This document shows positions 52,671 to 62,639 of a DNA stretch of 64,000 nucleotides, piece by piece; within the stretch, counting starts at the first letter, position 1, and the number at the start of each line of letters is the position of its first letter. This stretch comes from Paludibacteraceae bacterium. Its GTDB lineage: Bacteria; Bacteroidota; Bacteroidia; Bacteroidales; Paludibacteraceae. Where the stretch lies: positions 1-64,000 of the forward strand of contig JAFTIM010000006.1 of assembly GCA_017456885.1 (NCBI GenBank). The letters are read 5' to 3'. The position numbers were made by a program, and so were the translations under genes. The notes beneath the pieces were generated by a model. It searched no databases and had not been told where the DNA came from. It saw only the letters and a program-made list of their open reading frames with translations.

Positions 52671-54002
52671 TCAAATACCCGTATAATTATGCGGAGTTAG
52701 TCGATGCAATTCGTTTTTCACCTCATTGGAAACATTAAGCGTATCAATAAACGAGCTAATTGTCTGTTCGTCAATCTGTTTGTTGGTACGCGTAAGAGCT
52801 TTGAGCGCTTCGTACGGCTTAGAGTAGCCTTCGCGGCGAAGAATCGTTTGAATGCCTTCGGCTACCACAGCCCAACAGTTGTCGAGTTCAGCATAAATGG
52901 CTTTTTCGTTGAGTTGCAATTTGCCTAACCCTTTGAGCAAACTTTGTGTGGCAATGAGCGTATGAGCCATTGGCACGCCCACATTGCGGAGCACGGTGCT
53001 ATCGGTTAAATCGCGTTGCAAACGGGAGATAGGCAACTTCAACGCCAAATGTTCAAACAAGGCGTTAGCAATGCCAAGATTGCCCTCGGCGTTTTCAAAG
53101 TCGATAGGATTTACCTTGTGCGGCATAGCCGACGAGCCGACCTCGCCTTCCTTGATACGTTGTTTGAAAAACTCCATCGAAACATATTGCCACACATCAC
53201 GACAAAGGTCTATCAGAATCACATTGATACGTTTCAGTGCATCGAATATGGCCGCCAACGAGTCGTAGTTGGCTATTTGGGTGGTGTAGGCCTCACGCTG
53301 AATGCCAAGTTTGGTTACCAAAAAATCGTTGGCAAACGTGCGCCAATCGATGTCAGGGTATGCCACATGATGTGCATTGAAATTACCTGTTGCACCACCG
53401 AACTTACCTGTAATGGTAATCTGTTTCAGTGTTTCAAACTGCGATTTCAAACGCGAAACAAACACCATCAGTTCCTTGCCCAAACGTGTAGGCGAAGCAG
53501 GCTGCCCGTGCGTACGCGCCAACATCGGCACATCTTGCCAAAGTAAGGCTCGTTCTTCAAGTGCATTTATAACACACTCTAATTCAGGATAATAAACTCC
53601 AATCAAAGCCTCTTTGAGCGACATAGGGATAGACGTATTATTGACGTCCTGCGAAGTCAATCCGAAATGAATAAACTCTTTTTCGGATCCCAAACCCAGT
53701 GCCTCAAATTGCTCTTTCAGAAAATACTCAACGGCTTTTACATCGTGATTGGTAACGGATTCTATCTCCTTTATCCGCTTGGCATCATTCTCCGAAAAAT
53801 GGCGATAAATACAACGCAATTTTTCAAAATCGAAACCGTGCAGCACGCTTAATTGTGGCAATGGTATCTGACACAAAGCAATGAAATATTCTACCTCGAC
53901 ACGAACACGATAACGGATAAGGGCATATTCGGAAAAATAATCGGCATAAAGAGCCGTTTTTGAGGCATAACGCCCATCAATCGGAGAGATGGATTTTAAC
54001 AT
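52671..54002 (-). CDS. purB: Adenylosuccinate lyase
   Basis: 443 residues. It starts SPIDGRYASKT, as PurB does, and has the fumarase-superfamily signature SSAMPHKVNPIDFENAEGN (about 290-308), HFGLTSQDVNNTS and RTHGQPASPTRLGKE. It acts twice in purine synthesis, splitting SAICAR and adenylosuccinate with release of fumarate. It follows asd after 9 nt. Confidence 0.96.
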   Translation of the reverse strand: MLKSISPIDGRYASKTALYADYFSEYALIRYRVRVEVEYFIALCQIPLPQLSVLHGFDFEKLRCIYRHFSENDAKRIKEIESVTNHDVKAVEYFLKEQFEALGLGSEKEFIHFGLTSQDVNNTSIPMSLKEALIGVYYPELECVINALEERALLWQDVPMLARTHGQPASPTRLGKELMVFVSRLKSQFETLKQITITGKFGGATGNFNAHHVAYPDIDWRTFANDFLVTKLGIQREAYTTQIANYDSLAAIFDALKRINVILIDLCRDVWQYVSMEFFKQRIKEGEVGSSAMPHKVNPIDFENAEGNLGIANALFEHLALKLPISRLQRDLTDSTVLRNVGVPMAHTLIATQSLLKGLGKLQLNEKAIYAELDNCWAVVAEGIQTILRREGYSKPYEALKALTRTNKQIDEQTISSFIDTLNVSNEVKNELHRLTPHNYTGI

Positions 54003-54011
54003 ACGCAGTTT

Positions 54012-55019
54012 TTATAAAGTATTCTCACTAATCAAATATTCTGCTATTTGTACAGCATTCAAAGCAGCACCTTTCTTTATTTGGTCGCTTACGCACCAAA
54101 ACGAAATTCCTTTCGGATTGGTTAAATCCTTGCGGATACGTCCCACAAAAACAGGGTCTTTACCCGAGAGGAAAAGCGGCATCGGATACACCTTTTCGGC
54201 CGGATTGTCTTGCAACACCACTCCAACGCCATTGGCAAAGGCTTGGCGTACCTCGTCGAGCGAGAGTTCACGTTCGGTTTCGCACCAAACAGCCTCCGAA
54301 TGTGCTCGCAACGACGGAACACGAACGCAAGTGGCACTTACCATTACATCGGAATGCATAATTTTTCGCGTTTCGTTATACATTTTCATCTCCTCTTTGG
54401 TATAACCATTGTCGGTAAAGACATCAATATGAGGTATTACATTGAAAGCCAACTGATAAGCGAATTTATTGACTGTGGCAGGTTTCCCGTCGAGCACCTC
54501 GCGATATTGCTGTTCGAGTTCGGCCATTGCAGCAGCTCCGGCTCCGCTTGCTGCCTGATAGGTGGCAACATGTACACGCGTAATGTGCGAAAGATTTTCG
54601 ATAGCTTTCAATGCAACCACCATTTGTATGGTTGTACAATTCGGGTTGGCAATAATGCCACGAGGACGAACTTTGGCATCTGCCGCATTCACTTCTGGCA
54701 CAACCAAAGGAATATCCTCGTCCATGCGAAAAGCCGATGAATTGTCAATCATTACTGCACCGTATTTTGTAATCGTTTCGGCAAATTCTTTCGAAATACC
54801 CGCTCCCGCCGACGTAAATGCAATATCGACACCTTTAAAATCGTCGTTTTTCTGCAACTCTTTCACTTCGATTTCCTTTCCTTTGAATGTGTATTTTTTA
54901 CCGGCACTGCGCGATGAACCAAACAAAACAAGCTCATCTAACGGAAAATTACGTTCCTCCAATACCTTTAAAAACTCCTGCCCTACGGCACCACTTGCTC
55001 CTACAATAGCTACTTTCAT
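54012..55019 (-). CDS. asd: Aspartate-semialdehyde dehydrogenase
   Basis: 335 residues: NADP-binding [14 protein letters not shown] (7-20), SSRSAG phosphate loop, and active-site Cys128 in [13 protein letters not shown]. It reduces aspartyl phosphate to the semialdehyde for lysine/diaminopimelate, methionine and threonine synthesis. First gene of the asd-purB operon, promoter at 55083. Confidence 0.96.
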   Translation of the reverse strand: MKVAIVGASGAVGQEFLKVLEERNFPLDELVLFGSSRSAGKKYTFKGKEIEVKELQKNDDFKGVDIAFTSAGAGISKEFAETITKYGAVMIDNSSAFRMDEDIPLVVPEVNAADAKVRPRGIIANPNCTTIQMVVALKAIENLSHITRVHVATYQAASGAGAAAMAELEQQYREVLDGKPATVNKFAYQLAFNVIPHIDVFTDNGYTKEEMKMYNETRKIMHSDVMVSATCVRVPSLRAHSEAVWCETERELSLDEVRQAFANGVGVVLQDNPAEKVYPMPLFLSGKDPVFVGRIRKDLTNPKGISFWCVSDQIKKGAALNAVQIAEYLISENTL

Positions 55020-55082
55020 GATATTCTGTATTTAATTTTCAAACAAAAAAAAACGTTTTTACAAAAAATAATTTTTAAATTG

Positions 55083-55090
55083 CAAAAATA
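55083..55090 (-). promoter_or_regulatory. -7 promoter element for asd-purB
   Basis: TATTTTTG followed by CA on the minus strand, 63 nt before the asd ATG. Confidence 0.6.
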
Positions 55091-55118
55091 CAACTTTTGG
55101 CAGTAAAATCACACACTT

Positions 55119-57680
55119 ATGAGAAGATTTGCAAGCATATTCTCCCTATTGCTGACATTTTGTTTACAAGCGCAAGTGACCGAAAATTTCACTGACGGAG
55201 ATTTTACCGATAATCCGGTTTGGATAGGAACGGAGGATTTATTTACTATCGAAGACGGACAACTGAAACTTTTTTATGACACGGAAACAATAAGTGCTAC
55301 ACAAGCATTTTTAAGCACACGCTCGGAAGTGGACATCGAAGCGACATGGCAAATGCAAGCCACTATCAACACAAGCACTTCGTCGGCAAACTACGTTCGG
55401 TTTTATCTAACGGCCGACACCTCCGACCTCTCCGCTCCGCTTAATGGTTATTTTGTCATGATAGGCAACACCAACGACGAGGTTTGCCTCTACAAACAGG
55501 CGGGCAATGACAAAACAAAAATAATCGACGGCACTGACAAACGAATTGACTTATCACAATTTTCCATCACGATAAAAGTTACCCGCGACAGCATCGGAAA
55601 TTGGCAATTGTTCAGCAAAATAGACAACGAATCCGACTTCGTAAGCGAAGGAACATGCTTCGACAACGATATTTTAGGCAGTCGATATGCAGGCATTTTC
55701 ATTGCCTATTCGAAAACAAACGTCGGGAAATATCTGTTTGACAATATCGACATCGAAGGCAAAAAATTTACAGACAAAACACCGCCTTCCGTTCTTGACC
55801 ACGAAATCACGGCAGCGAACAAACTGCAAATTACCTTTTCCGAAGAAATTCAAACGGAGAATTTTCATATTGAAACAAATTCCAATACATTGCAAACGTT
55901 TACGACTCTTGCATCAAACATAGCAGAACTCACATTCGCAGAAAATTTAGTCAAAGGCGAACTGCACGCAATCACACTTTGCGGAGTATGCGACAAAAGC
56001 GGTAATCGACTATCCGACAGTTTGTTGAACGTTTATGTACCTGCACGAAAAGATATTGTTTTCAACGAAATACTGGCCGACCCAGAGCCGCAAGTAGCAC
56101 TACCAAACGCCAAATTCATCGAACTATACAACCGCAGCAGGCACAACATACGCCTAAAAAATTGGCTTATCAACATCGGGAAATCCACTTATAAACTCAC
56201 CGATATTACACTGCCTTCGAACGATTATCTGATTGTTTGTGCCACAAACGACACCTCGAAATTCTGTCAATTCGGCACTTGCAGCCACGTTTCGTCACTC
56301 TCTGCAATGACCATTGCAGGCACGACATTAAGCCTTTATGCCACTACCGAAGAGTGCATCGATTGGGTTGAATACAGCAACGAATGGTACAGCAGCGAAT
56401 TTAAAAAAGACGGGGGATGGTCGCTCGAACGTATTGATGCGGAAAATTTTAATTGCATTGGCAATTGGGAAGCTTCCAACGACAAACGAGGCGGCACACC
56501 TGCACAACGAAACTCCGTTGCAAAAGCACACCCCGACACAATGCCCACTGCCATCGACTATTTCTCGATAGACGCTCCCGATACCATACGCATACGATTC
56601 TCCAAGGAGATGAACGAAGCAAGTTGCCTCAATCCGAATAATTATAGTTTCAACTTCAACGATGTAAAACATTTGCAACTGAAACAGCCGGAAAACCGTC
56701 TTTTAACGGTTGTTTTGACAGAAAATTTATCGGAAACGGAACACGACACCCTCACTGTGAGCAACCTGTATGACATTTCCAATCTGCCGCTACCCACACA
56801 AATGCTACCCGTTACATTGCCGCAACTTCCTGAAAATTATCAAGATGTCATTATCAATGAGGTATTGTTCAACCCGAAAGATGATGGTGTTGATTACGTC
56901 GAAATTTTTAATTCAAGCGACAAAGTGCTGAATCTTGCCGACATTTTTGTTACGATACGAAAAGAGGGAGATTTGCAGAAACGCATTGCCATCACCTCTT
57001 ATAACGAACCGTTGAGCATTGGCAGTTATTTGGTTTTGACCACAGACCCCGAAAAAGTAAAAGAGCAGTACACAACACCACCCGATGCGTTTTTCAAAAA
57101 AATAAACCTACCCAATCTACCTGCCAAAGAAGGTAATATCGTATTGACAGACAAAGAGGGATTTGTTTTCGACGAATTTGCTTACACGGAGAAAATGCAC
57201 CACACATTCATCAAAGCAACGGAAGGCGTGGCACTCGAGCGCATCAATCCGAATCTGCCGACACAAGATGCCGAAACGTGGCAATCGGCCGCTTCGACTA
57301 TCGGGTATGGGACGCCTTGCCAGAAAAACTCTCAATACATTGATTTATCAGAACAATCTGCCGAAAAAACGCTTTTTTATCTGCAAAACAAAGGATTTTC
57401 GCCCGACAACGACGGGTATCAGGATTTACTCCAAATAAATTACCAACTACCCGAAAACGGTTACGTTGCTTCGATAAACATTTTCACGGCAAACGGACTT
57501 CTTGTCCGAAAACTCCATAACAACATCGTATTGAATACGGAGGGAACATTGTTGTGGGACGGAACAAACGACAGCAATTCGCTCTGCAATGTAGGAGTGT
57601 ACATCATTTATATCGAATTTTTGCATCCTTCGGGCAAAAGAGGACACGAAAAACTTGTTTGCTCACTCACAAGCCGATGA
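55119..57680 (+). CDS. Exported lamin-tail-domain protein
   Basis: 853 residues with a signal peptide (about 1-19). An N-terminal beta-sandwich (about 20-215) is followed by an Ig-like domain (TPPSVLDHEITAANKLQITFSEEI), a lamin tail domain (DIVFNEILADPEPQVALPNAKFIELYNRS, about 310-450), a second Ig-like domain, a second lamin tail domain (VIINEVLFNPKDDGVDYVEIFN, about 588-740) and a C-terminal FlgD-like/gliding-associated domain (GFSPDNDGYQDLLQINYQL to the end). The end resembles a surface-export signal used with the type IX system, though it is not the classic type A form. It precedes the TonB-dependent receptor by 120 nt. Confidence 0.88.
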   Translation: MRRFASIFSLLLTFCLQAQVTENFTDGDFTDNPVWIGTEDLFTIEDGQLKLFYDTETISATQAFLSTRSEVDIEATWQMQATINTSTSSANYVRFYLTADTSDLSAPLNGYFVMIGNTNDEVCLYKQAGNDKTKIIDGTDKRIDLSQFSITIKVTRDSIGNWQLFSKIDNESDFVSEGTCFDNDILGSRYAGIFIAYSKTNVGKYLFDNIDIEGKKFTDKTPPSVLDHEITAANKLQITFSEEIQTENFHIETNSNTLQTFTTLASNIAELTFAENLVKGELHAITLCGVCDKSGNRLSDSLLNVYVPARKDIVFNEILADPEPQVALPNAKFIELYNRSRHNIRLKNWLINIGKSTYKLTDITLPSNDYLIVCATNDTSKFCQFGTCSHVSSLSAMTIAGTTLSLYATTEECIDWVEYSNEWYSSEFKKDGGWSLERIDAENFNCIGNWEASNDKRGGTPAQRNSVAKAHPDTMPTAIDYFSIDAPDTIRIRFSKEMNEASCLNPNNYSFNFNDVKHLQLKQPENRLLTVVLTENLSETEHDTLTVSNLYDISNLPLPTQMLPVTLPQLPENYQDVIINEVLFNPKDDGVDYVEIFNSSDKVLNLADIFVTIRKEGDLQKRIAITSYNEPLSIGSYLVLTTDPEKVKEQYTTPPDAFFKKINLPNLPAKEGNIVLTDKEGFVFDEFAYTEKMHHTFIKATEGVALERINPNLPTQDAETWQSAASTIGYGTPCQKNSQYIDLSEQSAEKTLFYLQNKGFSPDNDGYQDLLQINYQLPENGYVASINIFTANGLLVRKLHNNIVLNTEGTLLWDGTNDSNSLCNVGVYIIYIEFLHPSGKRGHEKLVCSLTSR

Positions 57681-57799
57681 AACATCGGCGATTCTTTTCT
57701 GCATCAAAGGATTGTTTTTTTAACAACTTTGTCATCATTTTGTTTTCAAATTGAAACATTCTGTCGGTTATTTTGCCCTCGAAATAATTGACATAATGC

Positions 57800-60481
57800 A
57801 TGAATAAAAAATACTTGTTTACGCTCTGTTATTTGTGGTTTTGTACTGCTTCCAACGCAATTGATGTAAGCGGACGAATAACCGACCTTGAAACCGCTGA
57901 ACCACTTATCGGAGCAACGATACAAATACACGGAAGCGATATAGGCACCATTACGGATTTCGACGGAAATTACACAATCCGCATTGAGCCGGGAAATTAT
58001 ACATTGATATATAAATACATCGGACATAAAGATTGTAAAAAAGAGATAAGCGTACGCGACCATAATGTCGTTATCAATCTCCCGATGGAGTCTGAAGCCG
58101 AACTGCTCGACGAAGTAAAAGTAGTTGCCAAAAGAAATCTCGAAAACGAACAGGTTTTAACGCTTGAACGCAGGGCATCGAACATTGCAATCGAGAACCT
58201 CGGCTCTCACGAAATGGCAATCAAAGGGATAGGCAATGCGCAAGAAGGTGTCAAAAAAATTACGGGAATATCGGTCGAAACATCGGGTAATCTCGTGGTA
58301 AGAGGATTGGGTGACCGATACAGCACAACAACGCTCAACGGGCTGCCAATAGCCTCTCCGAATCCCGACAACAAGTTGATTCCGCTTGATTTGTTCCCGT
58401 CAAGTACGATACAAAACATCACCGTCAGCAAGGTGTACGATGCCGCCTCTTTTGCCGATTATTCGGGAGCTCACATCGATATTTGTACCAAAAACAATAT
58501 CGTAAACGACCTCTTTTCGGTCAGTTTCAATATAGGTGGCAAAGCAAACACGTTAGGAATGCCCCGCTATCAAATGGACAACGATATGAATTTGTTTAAA
58601 AATTCGTCCATCGACCCAAAAGCATTTTCGCTTTCACTAACACAATTTGACAATTATGTAAAAACAAACAATGTGTTTTCGACCTCTTATCAAGTAAAGC
58701 AAACACCCTCTTTACCCGACATGGGAGGAAATATCTGTTTCGGGAAAAATTTCAGAATCGGCAGTTCGTCTTTGACATTGTTGGCTGCATTAAATGCGGG
58801 CTACGAGCAACAAAATATGCCCAATTCGTATTTCAAAACATTGGAAGCCACGGGCAACATACTCGATCAATTTGAATACGACAGCTATTCGTCCGAACAG
58901 AATATCACGGCATTGGGACACCTCGGATACTCTTTTTGCGAGAGCCATCAAATAAGCTATACGTTTTTCTACAGCAGAAGTTTCACCAATACTTATCAAC
59001 TTCGTTCGGGCGTCGATTCCGAAGGGCATAACCTGATAGGAAGCAACAACATTACCCACATCTACGCTTTGCAAAACCACCAAATCAACGGACAGCACGG
59101 CATTGGAAGCCATTGGAAAATCTTATGGAAAGGATCGTACGGGATTACTTCGAACGAAGAACCTGACCGCCGCCAAGTGATGTTCATAAAAGACGACAAC
59201 GAACAACTGCATTTGTTTAAACTCAATCGGCAAGAAACGATGAGGTATTTTGGCTCGCTCGACGAAACGGAATGGAACGGGAGTTTGTCGGCACAATGGT
59301 CGTGGAACGAAAACTCGCTACTGAAATTCGGATGCGAAATCAAAGACAAAAAAAGAGATTATTTCGGCACACGATTTTATTACAACATCAACAAATTGTC
59401 GCCGACAATTGACAATGTTTTCAACACAAACGATTATCTCAACTTCGACAATATCGCAGCAGGCAACATCGAGGTAGAACGAAAAATGCAACCAAAAGAC
59501 AGTTATCGTGCCGGTACTCGGATAATTTCAGGTTACATTTTGTCGGATATTTACATCGTAAAAGACTTGCTTCTGAACATTGGCTTACGCTACGAAAACA
59601 ACAACCAATGGGTAGAATACGCCACCGACGGAGGAGAACGATATGCTCGGCGACGCGATATGAACACACATGATTTTTTCCCCGCTCTCAACCTAAAATA
59701 CACCTTCTTTGACGAACATTGTTTACGCTTTGCTGCCTCACGCACGGTTACACGACCTTCGTTTATAGAAATGGCTCCTTTTCTTTATCAAGAATCGTAT
59801 AGTTCGGCACAACTGCGAGGAAACGAAGAACTTCAAAACGGCTATAACTACAATATCGACCTACGTTATGAATTTATAAGGCAAAATGGCGATATGATTT
59901 CTGTAACAGGCTATTTCAAATACCTCGACAAACCTATCGAACGCATACAAACACTGCAAGGAGGAGCTACCTTACACTCCTTTAAAAATGCAGATAACGG
60001 CATTGCCGGAGGTATCGAAGTGGAATTCTGCAAACGTTTTTTCAAAGATTTGAAAATAGGAGCAAATGCAAGTTATATGCACACAAACGTAAAACTACCC
60101 GCAGACGGAGCCTACACAAACAAAGAGAGAGCTCTGCAAGGAGCTTCGCCGATACTCGTCAATGCCGATATTACTTATTCGCCCGAGTTTAAAAACAAAC
60201 ATCGAATCGACATGGCTTTGCTTTACAACTTGCAAGGGACAAGAATACATGCGGTCGGCATCTCCCAACTCGGCGACGTCAAACAGCAACCCTTGCATAC
60301 GCTTAACTTCAATTGTACATATACGTTTCGCAAACAATTATCCATCAAAATACAAGTTAATAATCTGCTGAACAGCAAAATAACCTTCAAACAGGAAGTT
60401 CCATCAACCAATCAGCAGATAGACGTAGAGCAATATCGAAAAGGAACAAATTTTGAAATCGGAATCCGTTATAAACTTTAA
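57800..60481 (+). CDS. TonB-dependent receptor with carboxypeptidase-like domain
   Basis: 893 residues. Signal peptide about 1-20, CarboxypepD_reg-like domain (about 22-105, GRITDLETAEPLIGATIQIHG), plug domain (about 125-235, ISVETSGNLVVRGLGDRYSTTTLNG) and a 22-strand type barrel ending in KGTNFEIGIRYKL. There is no TonB-box text clear enough to cite. It is not followed by a SusD gene, so it is not a standard starch-type system. The next gene, 40 nt on, is a beta-helix lipoprotein. The substrate is unknown. Confidence 0.93.
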   Translation: MNKKYLFTLCYLWFCTASNAIDVSGRITDLETAEPLIGATIQIHGSDIGTITDFDGNYTIRIEPGNYTLIYKYIGHKDCKKEISVRDHNVVINLPMESEAELLDEVKVVAKRNLENEQVLTLERRASNIAIENLGSHEMAIKGIGNAQEGVKKITGISVETSGNLVVRGLGDRYSTTTLNGLPIASPNPDNKLIPLDLFPSSTIQNITVSKVYDAASFADYSGAHIDICTKNNIVNDLFSVSFNIGGKANTLGMPRYQMDNDMNLFKNSSIDPKAFSLSLTQFDNYVKTNNVFSTSYQVKQTPSLPDMGGNICFGKNFRIGSSSLTLLAALNAGYEQQNMPNSYFKTLEATGNILDQFEYDSYSSEQNITALGHLGYSFCESHQISYTFFYSRSFTNTYQLRSGVDSEGHNLIGSNNITHIYALQNHQINGQHGIGSHWKILWKGSYGITSNEEPDRRQVMFIKDDNEQLHLFKLNRQETMRYFGSLDETEWNGSLSAQWSWNENSLLKFGCEIKDKKRDYFGTRFYYNINKLSPTIDNVFNTNDYLNFDNIAAGNIEVERKMQPKDSYRAGTRIISGYILSDIYIVKDLLLNIGLRYENNNQWVEYATDGGERYARRRDMNTHDFFPALNLKYTFFDEHCLRFAASRTVTRPSFIEMAPFLYQESYSSAQLRGNEELQNGYNYNIDLRYEFIRQNGDMISVTGYFKYLDKPIERIQTLQGGATLHSFKNADNGIAGGIEVEFCKRFFKDLKIGANASYMHTNVKLPADGAYTNKERALQGASPILVNADITYSPEFKNKHRIDMALLYNLQGTRIHAVGISQLGDVKQQPLHTLNFNCTYTFRKQLSIKIQVNNLLNSKITFKQEVPSTNQQIDVEQYRKGTNFEIGIRYKL

Positions 60482-60521
60482 TTTTTATCTATTTTATTAA
60501 CAATCAAAAAAACAAAAAACT

Positions 60522-61685
60522 ATGAAAACTTTTAATTTCAAACAACTTGCAACAATTTTATTAGCAACGTTATCAACCTGTTTGATTTCTTGTAAAAAAG
60601 AAAACAACGATGACCCTGACAATCCCATCAAGAACCAAAACCTTGTACTTAAAGGTTCCATTACCGACAATGTAACACTGAAAAGCGGGTTGACGTATCA
60701 ACTCGACGGAGAATACATTGTTGAAAGCGGAGCCACACTGACCATAGAGCCGGGAGTGAAAATTGTGGCCATCTACGACGACATTGTGGATTATATTCTC
60801 GTTAAGCAAGATGCAAAAATCGTTGCACAAGGCACAGCCGACCAACCTATCGTTATGACTTCCGAAAAAGAACAAGCAGGGGCTTGGGGCGGAATCCATA
60901 TTTGCGGCAAAGCACACACCAATGCAGAGGGAGGAAAAGGAAGCTCTGAAATTGGAGGTGCCGTTTACGGAGGTACTGACGACAACGACAATTCCGGTAC
61001 GCTACAATATGTGCGCGTAGAATATACTGGTTATGCTTTCGATGAAGATCATGAAGCCAACGGTATCACATTCTATGCCGTAGGAAAAGGCACCACCGTC
61101 GATCATTGTCAAGCATACATGGGTTCCGATGACGGATTTGAGTTTTTCGGAGGAAGTGTCTGTGCCAACAATATGGTTTCAACCAATTGCAGCGACGACT
61201 CTTTCGACTGGACAGAAGGTTGGAACGGAAGCGGAAATCAGTGGTTGGCTTTTCAAGAAAAAGAAGATGTACTCGGTTATGATTGCGACTGCCTGATTGA
61301 GGCCGACAACAACGAAAAAAATTATGCCGCCACTCCTATTGCCCATCCTACTTTGAGTGATTTGATGCTTGTGGGCAACAACTCTACGGCAAACAAACGT
61401 GGCATCAGACTGCGTCGCGGCACACAGGTAACTATCAATCAAGCAACGATTTATGGCAAACTCAATGGTGTAACATTGGAAAGCGACGAAACAGAAACCG
61501 CACTCAAAACAGGAGTTTCGACGCTACAAAACATCGAAACCGCTACGGCTCTTTTAAGTGAAAAAAGCATTTATACAAACGACAATTTCATCATCAACAA
61601 TACGGTCAATCCCGACCTCGTTATCGCAACATACGAAGATGCAAAATCACGCTGTACGTGGATAACGGGCAGTTGGGTAAAATAA
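60522..61685 (+). CDS. Beta-helix surface lipoprotein paired with TonB receptor
   Basis: 387 residues with a lipoprotein signal peptide (lipobox ISC, Cys24). The mature protein starts with LKGSITDNVTLKSGLTYQLDGEYIVESGATLTIEPGVKIVA, then HICGKAHTNAEGG, VYGGTDDNDNSGTLQYVRVEY and DDGFEFFGGSVCANNM, features I recall from a family of parallel beta-helix lipoproteins that follow TonB-dependent receptors in Bacteroidota. The helix rungs run to about 340. Repeated Cys and Asp residues could bind ligand or metal. Co-transcribed with the receptor. The function is not established; old automatic labels such as multidrug transporter are not supported. Confidence 0.88.
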   Translation: MKTFNFKQLATILLATLSTCLISCKKENNDDPDNPIKNQNLVLKGSITDNVTLKSGLTYQLDGEYIVESGATLTIEPGVKIVAIYDDIVDYILVKQDAKIVAQGTADQPIVMTSEKEQAGAWGGIHICGKAHTNAEGGKGSSEIGGAVYGGTDDNDNSGTLQYVRVEYTGYAFDEDHEANGITFYAVGKGTTVDHCQAYMGSDDGFEFFGGSVCANNMVSTNCSDDSFDWTEGWNGSGNQWLAFQEKEDVLGYDCDCLIEADNNEKNYAATPIAHPTLSDLMLVGNNSTANKRGIRLRRGTQVTINQATIYGKLNGVTLESDETETALKTGVSTLQNIETATALLSEKSIYTNDNFIINNTVNPDLVIATYEDAKSRCTWITGSWVK

Positions 61686-61703
61686 AATAACAACTTAATT
61701 CAA

Positions 61704-61741
61704 AGACCTTGGAAAAGAATGATTTTCAAGGTCTTTTTTTT
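61704..61741 (+). terminator. Receptor/lipoprotein operon terminator
   Basis: AGACCTTG and CAAGGTCT with inner GAAAA/TTTTC form a long stem followed by T7. The tail overlaps the stop of the convergent EamA gene. Confidence 0.82.
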
Positions 61742-62633
61742 ACTCACTTCCGATGTAAAGCAGCACCATACTCACTGCTATCAGTAGTAAGTCAAGCATT
61801 TTGAATTTCAGATTTTTCTCCTTAAACAACAAAGCCCCGAAAGTGAACGAAACCAATACGCTTCCGCGGCGTACCATCGACACAACCGAAATCAGCGCAT
61901 CGTCGTACGACAACGAACGAAAATACAAAAAGTCGGCAGCTGACAAAAACAACGGAATCAACACAATAGCCCAATGCCAACGAAAAGGTGTTGTGTGTTT
62001 GCGCTTTGGATACCACAACAACAGCACAATCGGTAACATCAGGAGTAACTGATACACGTTAAACCATGCTTGTACGAACAACGGATTTATCCGTTGCATT
62101 ATGTACTTATCGTAAAGTCCGCTGAGTGCTCCCAACAATACCGCCACAAACAGAAAAATCACCCATTTGTTGCGAAAACTTACTCCTTCGCTCCTACCCG
62201 AGTATGCAAGCAGAAAAATTCCGCAAAGTGCCAACAAAACCCCCGACCATTGCAACACGTTCAATCGCTCCGAAAAGAATATGATGGCACCCAACAAAAC
62301 GAATATGGGACGCGTGGCATTCATCGGACCTACAATTGTCAATGGTAGATGTTTCATGGCAAAATAGCCGAATATCCACGACGATAGAACGATTATCGCC
62401 TTTACAAAAACGTATTTGTGCACATGCCAATCCTCTGCATCGAAAGCATAATAAAATCCGCCAAACAACGACGAATCAAAAGAGTTCAATATAAAAGGAC
62501 AAAACAACGCAGCCGATATCAACGTGTTAAAAAAAAGCACAGGAATAACCGCATTCCCATGCAATGCTTTTTTTTTAAAAACATCGTAAAATCCGAGTAA
62601 AAAAGCAGAACCAAAGGCCAATATCAGCCACAT
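61740..62633 (-). CDS. EamA/DMT family transporter
   Basis: 297 residues with about ten membrane segments in two EamA repeats. The first ends with HLPLTIVGPMNATRPIFVLLGAIIFFSERL and the second with LSYDDALISVVSMVRRGSVLVSFTFGALLFKEK. Such carriers export amino acids, sugars or metabolites. Substrate unknown. It follows the methyltransferase gene with a 6-nt gap. Confidence 0.9.
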   Translation of the reverse strand: MWLILAFGSAFLLGFYDVFKKKALHGNAVIPVLFFNTLISAALFCPFILNSFDSSLFGGFYYAFDAEDWHVHKYVFVKAIIVLSSWIFGYFAMKHLPLTIVGPMNATRPIFVLLGAIIFFSERLNVLQWSGVLLALCGIFLLAYSGRSEGVSFRNKWVIFLFVAVLLGALSGLYDKYIMQRINPLFVQAWFNVYQLLLMLPIVLLLWYPKRKHTTPFRWHWAIVLIPLFLSAADFLYFRSLSYDDALISVVSMVRRGSVLVSFTFGALLFKEKNLKFKMLDLLLIAVSMVLLYIGSE

Positions 62634-62639
62634 TGCAAA

